Positions 33,261 to 44,611 of a stretch of DNA of 64,000 bases are shown piece after piece. Origin of the DNA: Malachius bipustulatus (Eukaryota > Arthropoda > Insecta > Coleoptera > Melyridae). Under the pieces are notes generated by a model. That model did not search any database, was not told where the DNA came from, and saw nothing but the letters and a program-made list of their open reading frames with translations. The position numbers and the translations under genes are program-made. The stretch spans positions 38,081,637 through 38,145,636 of the forward strand of contig OU342632.1 of NCBI GenBank assembly GCA_910589415.1, written 5' to 3'. Each line of letters begins with the position of its first letter. Position 1 is the stretch's first letter.

Positions 33261-35179
33261 CAGTTTGTCCCCGGATGGACCTAACTATACTTATAAACTT
33301 CCTTATTTTGCATCTTAGGAAAAAAAGTCATTCTTTAGAAAAAGTTTTGCTTTATCTAGAATATCTTAAGCCGCTGTCAAAATTTCGAAATAATATACAG
33401 GGTGGATACAATTCATTTATTATACAGGGTGTCTCGTAATTATCGTGCAATACTGAAACAGCAGATTCTATTTTCAAAAATATGAAAAAAAGTTCCTCCA
33501 AAAATAGGTCGAGAAATTGTTCCTAAGAGGGCTACAGCCCCCAAAAGGAGAGCCCATGAAGTTGGTTTTTGTTTCATATCTCCGAACCCGTTCAAGATAG
33601 AAAAGTGAAATTTTGGGAATTTATCAAACTTTTTATGGACAATAAGATGCAATTTCAACAATTAAACAATTTAAATTAGGGGGGTCAGATAGGGGAAGAG
33701 TGAGGTTAAAAAAAAAACCTAACTATTTTGTATGTACCTTGTTCCGGGATTTGATATCAGATTATGACATTTTGAAGTTTTTTACATAAAAAAGGTCGTC
33801 CTGTTGAATTTCGATAACATGCATCGTTTTCACTTACAATCGATTTGAAAAGTACCTTACATGGCATAAAAATTCAAAATGAAACACAACTAGAGAAAAA
33901 TATTCAACGTAGGCCATGGATCACGGGATGTAGTAAGTGACAGGTCGTTTGAAAATTGTGTTTCACACTAATTAAGTAGATGAAGAAAAAGAAAATTAAT
34001 GAATACTCTTTTTTGGGCCGACGAAAATCCGCGATCAGTATGACGGAAAAGCTTCCAACGTAAATTTTCGGCGAATTTATGAGCTGGAGTAATAGGAGAT
34101 CAACTCGGTAATTGGTCCAATAATAGAACTCCCCAATTGCCTTAATGCGAATGGTTACGTGAACTTTCTCGAAAACAATCTCGGTGAACTATTGGAAGAA
34201 GTTCCGTTGAATTTGAGAAATATGATGTGGTACCAGCATGATGGGTCGCTAGTTCATTATTCGCGAAATGCCAGACAATGGCTGAATGACAACTTTCCCG
34301 ATCGGTGGCCGTAACGGATCCGTAGCTTTGTCAGTCCGATCTCCCGACTTAAACCCTCTAGAATTTTTGTGGGAATCTAAAAATGTAGCTGCCAATGAAA
34401 TTAAAAGAAACCGATTCCAAATTTTGAGAGCTTCTCGAGCTCTGAATCGACGGACCCGATTATGCGTTGACCAAAATGAAAATCATTTTGAGCAGTTGCT
34501 TAAGTAAAAAAAAAAAACTGATCTGAAACTTTTTTTCTAGTTGTGTTTAATTATGAATTTTTATTTATGCCATGTAAGGTAATTTTCAAATCGATTTTAA
34601 GCGAAAACGGTGCATGCTATCGAAATTCTACAAAACGATCTTTTTTGTGTAAAAAACTTCAAAATATCATAATCTGATATCAAATCCCGGAACAAAGTAC
34701 CTACGTACAAAATAGTTAGGGTTTTTTTAACCTCACTCTTCCCCTATCTGACCCCCCCTAATTTAAATTTTTTAATTGTTGAAATTGCATCTTATTGTCT
34801 ATAAAAAGTTTGATAAATTCCCAAAATTTCACTTTTCTATCTTGAACGGGTTCGGAGATATGAAACAAAAACCAATTTCATGGGCTCCCCTTTCGGGGGC
34901 TGTAGCCCCCTTAGGAAGAATTTCTCGACCTATTTTTATAGGAACTTTTTTTCATATTTTTGAAAATAAAATCTGCTGTTTCAGTATTGCACGATAATTA
35001 CGGAACACCCTGTATAATAAATGAAGTGTATCCACCTTGTAAATTATTTCGAAATTTTGACAGCGGCTTTAGATATTCTAGATAAAGCAAAACTTTTTCT
35101 AAAGAATGACTTTTTTTCCTAAGATGCAAAATAAGGAAGTTTATAAGTATATAGTAGGTCCATCCGGGGACACACACTG
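33261..35179. mobile_element. Long-inverted-repeat transposon, mariner-type, nested ends
   Basis: Flanked by TA on both sides, it starts CAGTTTGTCCCCGGATGGAC and ends with its near-complement GTCCATCCGGGGACACACACTG. Arms 33261-33897 and 34532-35179 are inverted copies of about 640 bases with few differences. Inside each arm lies a second TA-flanked terminus, CAGGGTGTCTCGTAATTATC at 33425 and its complement ending at 35012. A complete inner element of 1588 bases may therefore sit at the centre of an outer one, or the arms were extended by duplication. The core between the arms carries the C-terminal half of a DDE transposase. Confidence 0.85.
34014..34507 (+). pseudogene. Mariner-type (DDE) transposase, C-terminal half
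   Basis: The fragment begins WADENPRS and continues in shifting frames: AGVIGDQL, LNANGYVNFLENNLGELLE, MMWYQHDG and SRNARQWLNDNFPDRW. It then runs SPDLNPLEFLW and ends NENHFEQLLK with a stop at 34505-34507. The Asp of QHDG and the acidic residue of DLNPLE correspond to the second and third catalytic positions of Tc1/mariner-superfamily transposases. The DNA-binding N-terminus and the first catalytic Asp are missing, and several stops and frameshifts break the frame, for example at VW and after DRWP. The same protein type, with the N-terminal half kept, lies on the minus strand at 51075-52486. Confidence 0.8.
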
Positions 35180-35274
35180 TATAAGACGTTCCGAACGATT
35201 TAAACGGCTTGAAATTGAATGGGGTAAATAGGGTATCCCAAATTTTCTTTACCAAGGGATTTACGCGTTATTTC
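35180..35274. other. Short spacer between elements
   Basis: No feature is recognised in this gap between the long-inverted-repeat element and the next repeat copy. Confidence 0.3.
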
Positions 35275-35410
35275 AAAATAGGAACAAGGTAAATTTGGGT
35301 AATTTCAAATATACCCCTAAGGTTTTGCGGCTGCGCCCCCATCACAACTTCACCCCTTTCAACCCTCAGGTAACCATCCTCTACTTGATTTTTTTTCTTT
35401 CTTTCTATTC
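35275..35410 (-). repeat. Dispersed repeat family B, minus-strand copy
   Basis: It resembles 20880-21010 in the same orientation and the 3' part of the plus-strand copies in inverse. Blocks: GGGTAATTTCAAATATACCC, CTAAGG, GCGGCTGC and CCATCCTCTACTTG. Confidence 0.6.
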
Positions 35411-35499
35411 TTTCCAGTCCGAAATGTGATAGGTGCTTATTATGTCGACTTTAGTATTTTTTTCATTCGTTACCATATTATTTGTCGCTTTATTGTCGT

Positions 35500-36235
35500 A
35501 AGTGTACCCGTGGAAATAAAAGTATGTCGAGAGCATAATTCAATTTTGAAAAACCACAAGGTGTGTTTTTTTACTCCTCGGCAACCTTAATTTTTTAAAG
35601 ATAGTTTGTTGTATTTGGCAAGCTAAATAAGCTTATATTTTCAAAAAATGCATGTCGTTTAAAAATCCTGTTGAGAAAAAAATCTAGGGGTGTAATTTGA
35701 AACAAGTATGGGATGATTACTTGAGTATTGAAAGGTAAAAAGTTACACTCACGATGCAGCCGTAAAGTCTTAGGAGTAGGGACGGCTAGGGACGGCCACC
35801 GGCCATATCCCAGAAACCAATGGGTCTAGAGGCCTCAAAATAAAAAAATTACAGACATAAATGACGACGAGAAAGTCAATGGAAACATGAGGTTCTAGGC
35901 CCATTAGTTTCCAAGATATGACCGGTGGCCTACCTTAGCAGGACACCCGGTAGTTCAATATAATTTCCCAAATATAGACAAAAATTTGATTTTGGAAAGA
36001 CCTCGAGGTGTGTTCTTCTGTACTCCCTGGCAACGCTGGTTTGGCAAGCCAAGTATGCTTAAGATATTCAAAAATTGCATGTCAATGTATTCAGAACAAA
36101 GTTAGTAGTTTTGCCGAACAAAAAAAAAATTAAATAAAAAAATAAAAATTTGCCTGTAATTTGAAAAAAGGAAAAATTGGAGATGCTTACGTGGGGGTTT
36201 AGAGGAGTAAAGTTGCAGAGAGGGTGCAGTCTACA
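35500..36235 (+). repeat. Two direct copies of repeat family B around a small palindrome
   Basis: Copies at about 35500-35775 and 35965-36235 match each other and 25010-25320. Together with the opposite-orientation copy at 35275-35410 they make a local cluster of three. Confidence 0.65.
35793..35930. mobile_element. Small palindromic MITE-like insertion
   Basis: GGCCACCGGCCATATC near 35795 is answered by GATATGACCGGTGGCC ending at 35930, with inner pairs GAAACCAATGGGTCTAGA and TCTAGGCCCATTAGTTTC. Arms are about 43-45 bases with a loop of about 50 bases. It separates the two direct copies of repeat B. Confidence 0.65.
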
Positions 36236-36780
36236 ACTTTTATGTACAGTTTTTGTCTACGTAAGTTGGAGTCATATGGAAAATTTTATTATTATCCATT
36301 TTACGAACAAAAAGGGATTCTTCATAAAAGTTTTGCTTGATCTGAATTCTGAAACCAAAATGAAATAGTCAGACATGAAATTTTTGCAGTCGCTTACGAG
36401 ATTTTTAAAAAAATGTGAATTTTGACAAAGACTAAAAAGTTGCTTTATTTTTGGATAATATCAATAATTATTGTTAATTATTTTTTACATTACATAAATG
36501 TTCTTAAAAAACAATTTCCTTACTTTTTCTACACCAATTCCTACAATAACAAGGACTATTTTCACTCATCTTATAATTTTCAAGTAATCTGACCAATTAA
36601 AAACTAGAGACAAGCGTGGTTTTATATGCCATTCTCATATGGGACACTGTGTATAGTCCAAAATAATTTTAAATAATGGCCATTGTGATCCTATATTTGA
36701 ATTTTCAACAAATTTTTTTTAAAAGTCCATCGTTTGGGCCACAGAGACTGCTTCGAATGAGCTGCGACACCCTGTATATG
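36236..36780. other. Gene-free, with isolated transposon ends
   Basis: GGGACACTGTGTATA near 36641 and CGACACCCTGTATA near 36766 look like right-hand termini of TA-flanked elements; their left partners were not found. Confidence 0.35.
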
Positions 36781-36935
36781 AAGATCAGAAAAGAAATGGA
36801 AAAAGAAAAAGAAGGGAAAAAAGAGGAAAAGAATAACACACAATATAATTATAAGAAAATTGAAATATAATTAAATTAAAAATAAATGAAGAAAATAAAA
36901 AAAAGACAAAAAAAAAGAGAGAGAATGGAAAAGTT
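36781..36935. repeat. Purine-rich tract
   Basis: About 150 bases consist almost wholly of A and G runs (GAAAAAGAAAAAGAAGGG and similar), broken by a short AT-rich section. Such tracts arise by slippage; no function is claimed. Confidence 0.6.
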
Positions 36936-39130
36936 ATAATAAGTAATACATATGATTTATAATAAATAACAAAATTATTAATAATTATTTTTAAAAGGTA
37001 AATAAGAGGATAAAAAAGAATTATTGTACTGGGTACTTGCTATTATTGTAACATAAATGTTTATAGTTTCTTTTTGTACTCGTATATGCGCTCAACTATC
37101 TACCAAATGTAGCTCTGGTCGTGGAGTGTGATCAACAATGGATGCATTGATGATGCAATGATGGTAGTGATATGGGAATAGTAGGGTCGCCTAGGCATTT
37201 GCCTCCCCTTGCGTCTATACATTCCAAAAGTTTTTGGCCGATGGAGCGCGCTTTCCAACATATTAAGTGTGAGATGGAGATTTTTGGTAACCCAATCATT
37301 TTTTTTTTTTTTTTTTTTGTAGATACGCGCATGTATACATAGTAGTTTTTTAAATTATTAACGGGACAGGCAGAACATTTTCCATCTTAAGCAGTAGTCT
37401 GGATGAGTTTTCATGTTTTCATTTTTACCTTGCAAGTGGCATCAATAACAAAGGGAGAATGTTGGCTAAATTTCCATATACTCATTTAATTACACGCTTT
37501 TTAAGGTAGGGAGTGAAACTTTTACACTATAGACAACTATATACTACTATTTCTCATCTCTGAAAAAATTTAAGAATCACATTTCGAAAATTAAGGTAGC
37601 CTTCATAGTCCCGGAAAATTAAAAAAAAAAAAAAACAGAATCTTAGCAATGAACGCGGGAGAAGCTTTGTTTGTTCACTTCGTCGCATGATTAATTAGTT
37701 TAATTAATGTGTGCTAATAAAGTGGTTATTTATGTGGAAAACCTCTCCACGAGAGGACTCTATAAGTTTTCCTTGAAACTAAATAAATCAAAAGTACCTA
37801 CATCGGGAATATGTACTCCGATAAGATGTTCTACAAAGGAAATATGTAGATTTATTCCCATATATGTATGGTGCAATTTGCATTTTAGAAGATAAAATGT
37901 GACCAAGAACGTGAGCACTGCTCAAGGAGTTGGGACCAACTTGTTCAGGATGTCATATTTAACCTGGCAGTTGTAGAACTGATAGGGGGCAGTTGGGAAA
38001 CGTTGGAGACGGTGCAGGAGGAGGGAAATTGCTAGCTAACGGAGCAAAGTTTGCAGACGTCCTAGCCGGAACCCAACTATTAGTAGGATATTTGTATGCG
38101 GCCATGCCCAGCCTCTATAAATGATAGATGGAAAGTTTAGCCATATCTCACACTGCATGAACTATATTACCCATATATTTTTATATGTCTGTCGTGCTGA
38201 TAAACTGCCTTTCGAGATTTATCGATTCAAACGATCCTTTGCTCTTTTTCTTCGCCATATTCCACATTTGAATATCGGGCACATGATATCGATTATGCTT
38301 ACCTTACCTGCAAGGACTTGATTTACAGTTTGTTGTAGTTTTGATGTGCTGTTTTGCTTTAATGTTTGCATTCTACATCATTAAAAACCCAAATTAAAAT
38401 TGACGCATGAAAAACGAGATCATAAACTGAAAAATATCAATCTCTATTAAAACTAATCTCTCTGTTAAAGCCATGTACGAGTAGTACCTGTTTTATTTAG
38501 TAATTGATTTAAAAGTTCATACACCGCACAGTTTTAATTATGAGCACGGTATTAAAGCTCGGCTCTCTTTTAATTTAACGACGCCTGTTATTACAAAATA
38601 TTTCACAACAATGACGAACAAATATTTTCGTTTTTTGCCACTCATTTGAACATTTGCATCCACGATTCAGATGAAAACGACCGGGCATTATTACAATGCT
38701 ATAATCCAACGTTCAATATATCCAGCTTAGGTATAACATTACAAATACTCCTGCCGGCTCTTGCAAGACGGTTATCTTTATAAGACAGTCATTTAACGTG
38801 GAGGTCTCGACTGAGATATATCAGCTTCACTACCACCATAAACCTGATTACATTAGACTCATACCTACTGTTGATAGCGACTTAATCGCGACTGAGTGTC
38901 ACTGTAGTCAGTTACGCGAATCCTCTACCGATGCCAGTCAAGGAAGACAGAGTGCATGTTTGCCAGTTTGATTTTTCACAGACTTGTGATACCGATTGTG
39001 GTGTCATTCAATAGGAAAGAGGCAATAATTTACATAACTATGTATATTATGGGAATTTTTTTTAATTTAAAATGCGCATGCACGGCAGAGACACTCTGAC
39101 AGCAATACTTGCATGAGGGAAGATGACGAT
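36936..39130. other. Gene-free
   Basis: A T20-like run lies at 37300-37318. Segment 38760-38950 is of higher complexity and looks single-copy. ORFs of 62-66 codons have no recognised domain. Confidence 0.35.
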
Positions 39131-39463
39131 TCATGTTGAATTTGAATTATTGCAGGTTGTATTCCTCTGGAAACGCAGTCCAGAAAATACACAGATATTA
39201 TGGTAACGAGGAGTAACGAGCTGAACCTGATATGGATGAGATATTCCGATTTGACGTGTATTTTTTCCCTGCTTTTGAAGACTTTCCCCCAAAAAATATA
39301 TGCAAGACAGGCTCAGGTTAACTACTTTTCTTAGATGCTCAAGAATTTCTAAATTTCTATTCAAAGCCGTTTCTTTTATGAATGGAGTCAAGTAATCAAT
39401 ATGAGAAGTACTCCAAAGATGGTCGGACTTGAGCCTTGTATAAGAGAAGACATGCCAAGACAT
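39131..39463 (-). CDS. Unrecognised 110-codon ORF, low support
   Basis: The frame encodes a mixed, moderately basic peptide with a possible helix (FIKETALNRNLEILEHLRK) but no domain I recognise. It sits just left of a LINE insertion in a region of LINE remnants, so it may be part of an older unrecognised element. No splice sites or UTR signals support it. Confidence 0.15.
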   Translation of the reverse strand: MSWHVFSYTRLKSDHLWSTSHIDYLTPFIKETALNRNLEILEHLRKVVNLSLSCIYFLGESLQKQGKNTRQIGISHPYQVQLVTPRYHNICVFSGLRFQRNTTCNNSNST

Positions 39464-39725
39464 GTTCGCTATACCAGACCCACGCTACGCAAAACTAAGA
39501 GATGGCGATTGAAGAAGAAAGTGTCCCACCATCACCATATCTGACTCGACAACTTACCTGTGTGGGTAAAATGACAGGCTGGGGTTTTTCTGGCGAAATT
39601 CAAAGGCTGATTGAACCTATTGTATTGTATTGTATTGTATTGTATTTTTGAGGGTGATTAAGCTACTGCGACCTAAAAGATCTATTGTATCCCCTCTACT
39701 GTGCTTCGCCTGGTGTGGAATCCCT

Positions 39726-40000
39726 TTAGTGAAGCACCCTCTCCAAGTCCGTTTCCCTGAGAAACTTCAGGATTTTGAGAGGATCAAGGTCGGGTAAGTT
39801 CCCTACCTCTAGCTGGTGATGGCCCAGAACATTACTTCTTTTGAGTTCTATCGCATCGCAGTTGAGCAGCAGGTGACGTGGTGTCTCGTCTCCTTTCCCG
39901 CAGAATCTGCAGATGCCATTTTTTCTATGCCTAGCTTCCTCAGGTGTTCCTTGAGCTTGCAATGTCTCGTTAGGAATCCCGTCAGTGTTCTGTTAATTCT
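39726..40000 (-). pseudogene. C-terminus of an RNase H-type LINE ORF2
   Basis: First part NRTLTGFLTRHCKLKEHLRKLGI, here in pieces: NRTLTGFLTRHC then KLKEHLRKLGI. After a one-base deletion in an A-run follows NGICRFCGKGDETPRHLL, giving a CCHC knuckle of spacing C-x2-C-x8-H-x4-C. The frame then runs to a stop at 39726 (FLRETDLERVLH). The LTGHC-like and CRFC...ET..HLL blocks are standard C-terminal features of LINE ORF2 proteins that also carry RNase H. The knuckle is thought to help nucleic acid binding. The frameshift means that even this copy's tail is broken. Confidence 0.7.
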
Positions 40001-40005
40001 CTCGG

Positions 40006-40323
40006 TTAAAATTCCCGAGAAATTCTTTGGATTGTCTCAACCCCGAGAGGTTCCTCCAATGAGTTTCTCTCAGTTTTCTTCTTCCTTTTGGAATTCTGCT
40101 TGAAGAAAGTATCTTCGAAGCCACAGAATGGTTCTGGTCCTATGAAGGGTGTCGATGCTCCTTTTCTTGCCAATGAGTGGACATTCTTCTTGCGCTCGAG
40201 GTGGTCTCGAGCACAAGGATTGTTTAGATTGCCGACTGTCTTGACGGGTGACAAGCCCCGCTCGGTCAGCAGTCTGTATCGCGGTGATGTCCCGCAATTT
40301 CTTGGTTTTTTGTTTCTTACCAT
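40006..40323 (-). CDS. ORF1 N-terminus of the deleted LINE
   Basis: ATG at 40321-40323 in a fair context (ACCATGG) opens 105 codons, very basic at the start (MVRNKKPRN) and lysine-rich near the end (KQNSKRKKKTERNS). Positively charged N-termini are usual for LINE ORF1 proteins, which bind RNA. No zinc knuckle is reached before the frame ends at 40006. The position of the stop, a few bases before the ORF2-derived segment, marks the internal deletion junction. Whether this peptide is made is unknown. Confidence 0.45.
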   Translation of the reverse strand: MVRNKKPRNCGTSPRYRLLTERGLSPVKTVGNLNNPCARDHLERKKNVHSLARKGASTPFIGPEPFCGFEDTFFKQNSKRKKKTERNSLEEPLGVETIQRISREF

Positions 40324-41084
40324 GGTTGATCCCACGAGTAGCTAGGGAAGGGTGTTCCACCTATGCAGAGCCCCGCATGCAAAGGTGAGGGGATTGATAC
40401 AGTGGGGTGCCCCCTGGTGCCCCAAGGTTGAATCCAGTAGGGCTGGTCTTCTATCCAGTCACGCATCCCATCAGCCTGGACCCCCGCCTTATGATTTAGG
40501 TTTTTTTAGTGAGGTTGTCTCCTCTTGGTTCCGGCGATTAAGCCGAGACCCCCGCATCTCTCTGTGCGCGGAACGTGACCACGACAACAGATGATACGGT
40601 ATATCAGATAGTCCACAGTCGGACATCTCTGGCGCCGTTTCCCCTAGTGCAGACCTTTAGTCACGACACGACAACCAGGTTAGGGGAGGTGGTCCGCGGC
40701 AGGGTTTTGAGCTACCAGTCTAGAATTTTACCTCCGACGAGCTTTATCACCACTGCTAACCTTACTCACTTACGCTCATTGTAAGGCCTTCCCCCTATCC
40801 GCCACCTGGGGACGCGCCCGATGGGTACTCAACCGCACGGGGATTGAACCTATTCGATCTTAAGAAGTTTTGAAAGTAAGCGGATGAAAGAAGTTTACGA
40901 AAAAATCTTGGTTAGTCTTTTGGAACCAATTAATCAGTTGCCAACATATTTTGGTGGACAATAATATATTTTATCGGCAGCGGTTGGTTTTAGAAGTAAA
41001 AACTGTATTGGTTATCCATATCTTGTCTGGCGAGATTCGGTTGGCATTGTTAAAAACTTAACTGATGAACTGAGACGATTGTGC

Positions 41085-41900
41085 AGTGGCAAATTGTTAA
41101 ATTGTTGGTCAGTAGTTCGTCATCTACACTGACAAGATTCCCAAAACACAACACGTTACCACAGGTAACACAGTATTCAAGGCACAACCTTATTCTGTTC
41201 TTCTGTCCTGACTGTGTACTGTTTACGGGTGCATCGATGACTGAGAATGGAGCAGCGTTCGCTGTTACAGATGAATATCTTCACCTATCGATTCCCCAAT
41301 TACTACACGAATTACTGCGGAACTTTACGTGATTCAGAGAACATTCCGCCATTTCCACCTCATTAAACAAAATACAACACCAAGAAATAAGTAAATCGTT
41401 TGCACGGACTCTCTGTCGGCAATCCAAGCCATAACCACTGACGACAAGGTGAACCCTCTGAGCAGAAAACTAAGGGAATGAAATACGGAGTGAGCAACCA
41501 CCAACAAAACGACCATCATCGCCTGGACTCTGTCCCACGTAAGCATACAGGGGCCACCAGCAACACCCTCACTATAGATACGAGTAGTCACCAACTCGAC
41601 TATGATCTGAAAGCCCACTTCACAAACGAGTGTCAAACCATATGGCAAGAGTATTGGTCAAGACAAACAATAAACTAATCAAAATAAAGGCTACGACATA
41701 ACATACTCCACTACCCCTCATGACGAGAACCGAACAAGTCAAATTCAGACGACTGAGAATAGGCCATACTTGCTTGACACATGCTCACAATTAGTGGTAA
41801 ATCTGTGAAATCCAAATAACGGAAAAACATTATACTCATCCACTGCCGGAAATACCAACATCAACGGATCTTACATCACCTTGACAACACTCTATTGAAT
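41085..41900 (+). pseudogene. Decayed RNase H and C-terminal region of a LINE
   Basis: Readable across frames. CVLFTGASMTENGAAFAV at about 41209-41262 occupies the place of the RNase H 'YTDGSK...' block, with the key Asp replaced by Gly or Ala. A tail then reads DYDLKAHFTNECQTIWQEYW, NNKLIKIKAT, and RRLRIGHTCLTHAH near 41750-41788, the last being very characteristic of I/Jockey-like LINE ends. Stops and frameshifts are frequent, so this is an old copy. It is unrelated in sequence to the neighbouring deleted LINE, which inserted about 230 bases to its left. Confidence 0.6.
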
Positions 41901-44611
41901 ATATTAGCCATAAGCATTATATTGATGCATGGACGGTATCTAAAATATTTTTAAAATTTTTTTTTTAAAACGAGTTATTTTCTTAAAATGACTGAGAACT
42001 ACTTTCTGAACCATTTTGTATAAGTTTAAGCCACTCTGTTTACTAGGAAGTGTTTCGTGCCTCAACGATGCAACTGTACAACTACTTCAGTCGAGTTATC
42101 TTAAAGAAATTATCGTTCTAAACGTTCTGAACATGCTTTCAATCACTACCACCAAACCCCTTGTTATCGTTGTTAGTAGGTACACCTACATCCATTAAAA
42201 ATCCAATTCACATTTCACTGCCGCCTTCAAGTCTCTTCAATTGTCTATGAGTAATGAAACAGCCCAGTCGTTTTGTCAACACAACCAGAAACTTCCAGCG
42301 TAACATAGTTTTGAACCTTTAGTAACTCGTAAAGAGATTTGTCGCAGTTGCCAAAGAAACGTTATGAGGAAATTTAACTAAAACGTGGCGTCAACGAACG
42401 CAGAGTTTTGAAGAACTGTTAATTATTTCTAACTTTAAATCACGGAAATGAAGAGGAACAAAGTAGAAAATTATTTTCTTTACTGATTGTTTAATTTGAC
42501 AGAGTTATTTGGCAACCTTGTAGACATAACCTAAGACTGGTTCAGCTAGTTGAAACAATTGCACGAAATGAGGGAATTCACTTTGTCTGGGAATATCGCC
42601 GCGGTCCCGGGCCCGCTAAGTGCGAACCCTACAGTCATTTGTTTCCTGCTGAAATCACTTAGCCAACGCCTCCATCCTCCTCTCTTTTCTCTGTTCCAAG
42701 TCTCAGCTGTAAACAAGCGGATTATATCTGCTTTAAAGGGGTCCCGCTGTAACCTTACACCTACTAATGATACGTTAGACGTGTCTTTTGTCATGATTAA
42801 GGAATCGCAAAAACGCTAAAATTACTACGAGTGTAATGCTTGGTGTTTGTTTTGCATTTGCGTTCTGTCGAAAAGTGCAGATAAATGGGAAGAATGCAAC
42901 GGCCAGGAATTTAATTTCTCAGGCTCTGATTTCTGTTTTAAAATGAAGGAACTTCGACGACTTGGAGCTAAAGAATTCTCAGAGACTCGTTTTTCTTAAG
43001 GTTGGCCATTGTCATCTTATCCAGAGTTCTTATATTTCTTCTTTTATTACAAATAGAGCGATGCTGTGTAATTATAAAGTGAATAACCTAATAGATATTT
43101 CAAAAAGGAAGGATCTCGAATATATTCGACGGTTTTTGTTGGGGATGAAAATGTAAGGGATGTTAATAGATATTCACCCATTTTGGAGCCGGGATTAAAG
43201 ACTAAGCAGTTATATTTTAAATTGTTGTGGATTAAAAGTTATTTAAAATAAATTAAGTCCTCATTCGTGTAAGTGTTATACTTACGAAAGGTAACAAATA
43301 AAATAATTGAAAGAACGATAGAAACAATAAGGCTCTTTTTAGGAAATTATAGACCTAAAAAATTTCTTAGTTAGCATAAACACAAATAATTTATTGCCTT
43401 TACTTAAAGACTGCATGTTGAGGTCATTTTATGCTTGAAGGAGAATCATCTTGCATTTGCAAGAGTCGATAAATCTTTGTTGCATATCAATTTATGAAAT
43501 GATCAAAAACAAAATAAATGACTCCACTTAGATTGAAATGAAAATGAAAGAGAGAATAATACGATCCACCTGTATAGATATATAAAATGATAAAACCAAC
43601 CCGAGGCCTATTCACAATTAAACTGGAAACGATAAACAACAATCCCACTGAGACCGTGCCAATCAAGAGATTACGAAACGAAAATTGTTAAGTAATCAAA
43701 GGAATACCTGAAGGTTCAATAATAAATAAATATTAATCTCGGTCTCCAATGAAGGTAGCATCACCCTTTCCGTACCTGCCTGCATTATTAATATTCCTCA
43801 ATTATCTTACCTCTCGGTAAGTAAGTAGGTACTCTTCCAATTCCTGTGATTATTTACGACCTCTCTTGGTAACTATGTATATTACGATATAAGGAGCCAG
43901 AATGCCGTGGAGGATACCCGCTGGCATTGAACCAATGGGCCAATCTGTGTTCCCAACGATCGAATAATAAATATCAGCTCGCGAGAATTACGTTATAATT
44001 TGTACGGTGTCTCATTCCCGAAGAGAACGTCATTTTTTACGAACCCAGTCGCCTCGGATCACTGCATATTGGAATAAATTAGGACGTTAAAGTGAACATA
44101 ATAGAGAAAATTGAGAACCGATTAAAGAGCTTCTTCTTCATTTTACCAGCCACTTTACTCCTGTCAGTTTTTATTATTAATCTTATGAGTCTTTTTCAAA
44201 TTTAACATCATTTCCTTGGGCAGTTCTTTTGATTCTTATTATCATGCAAATGTATGACATTTAATGCGGGACCAAGAAAAATTCCAAACAAGGTGATAAG
44301 GAATAATAAGAGACGGTGTTTATGTTGCCGTTACCGGCACAGGAATGTTGGGATCTTATATTGGCTAATAGAGCGTAAAGATGTCTTTAGGAAAATAAGT
44401 TCTTGAAACCTGATTTACAAATAACCGTTCAAAGTGGATTGCTTTTTGAAAATAACAGTCAAGAAGTAAATAATGTTCTGAGAATCAAATTATGTGACGG
44501 ATAAATTTTTAGATAGTTTGCAAGCGTTATGAACAATGAAAGCTTTGAAAGCATTGAAAGAAAAATAGCTTTTCCGAATCCGCTTTTTTCCTAAGTTATT
44601 CAAAATATATA
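41901..44611. other. 2.7 kb without recognisable genes
   Basis: 42540-42830 is of higher complexity with open frames on both strands (82 and 89 codons) and may be conserved noncoding DNA. 43740-44080 is similar in texture. Neither has splice or domain support. Confidence 0.35.

Larger units (their letters stand above)
39609..40854 (-). mobile_element. Internally deleted LINE with 13-bp target duplication
   Basis: The sequence GATTGAACCTATT occurs at 39609-39621 and 40842-40854, exactly bracketing a GC-richer insertion of 1220 bases. On the minus strand the insertion starts CCCGTGCGGTTGAG, has about 500 bases of 5' UTR-like sequence, then a short ORF1 beginning and then, directly, the C-terminal end of ORF2. 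It ends in a (TACAA)n tail next to 39622. A 5' leader joined to a 3' end without the middle is the structure of a short internally deleted, non-autonomous LINE mobilised by a full-length relative. Confidence 0.85.
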
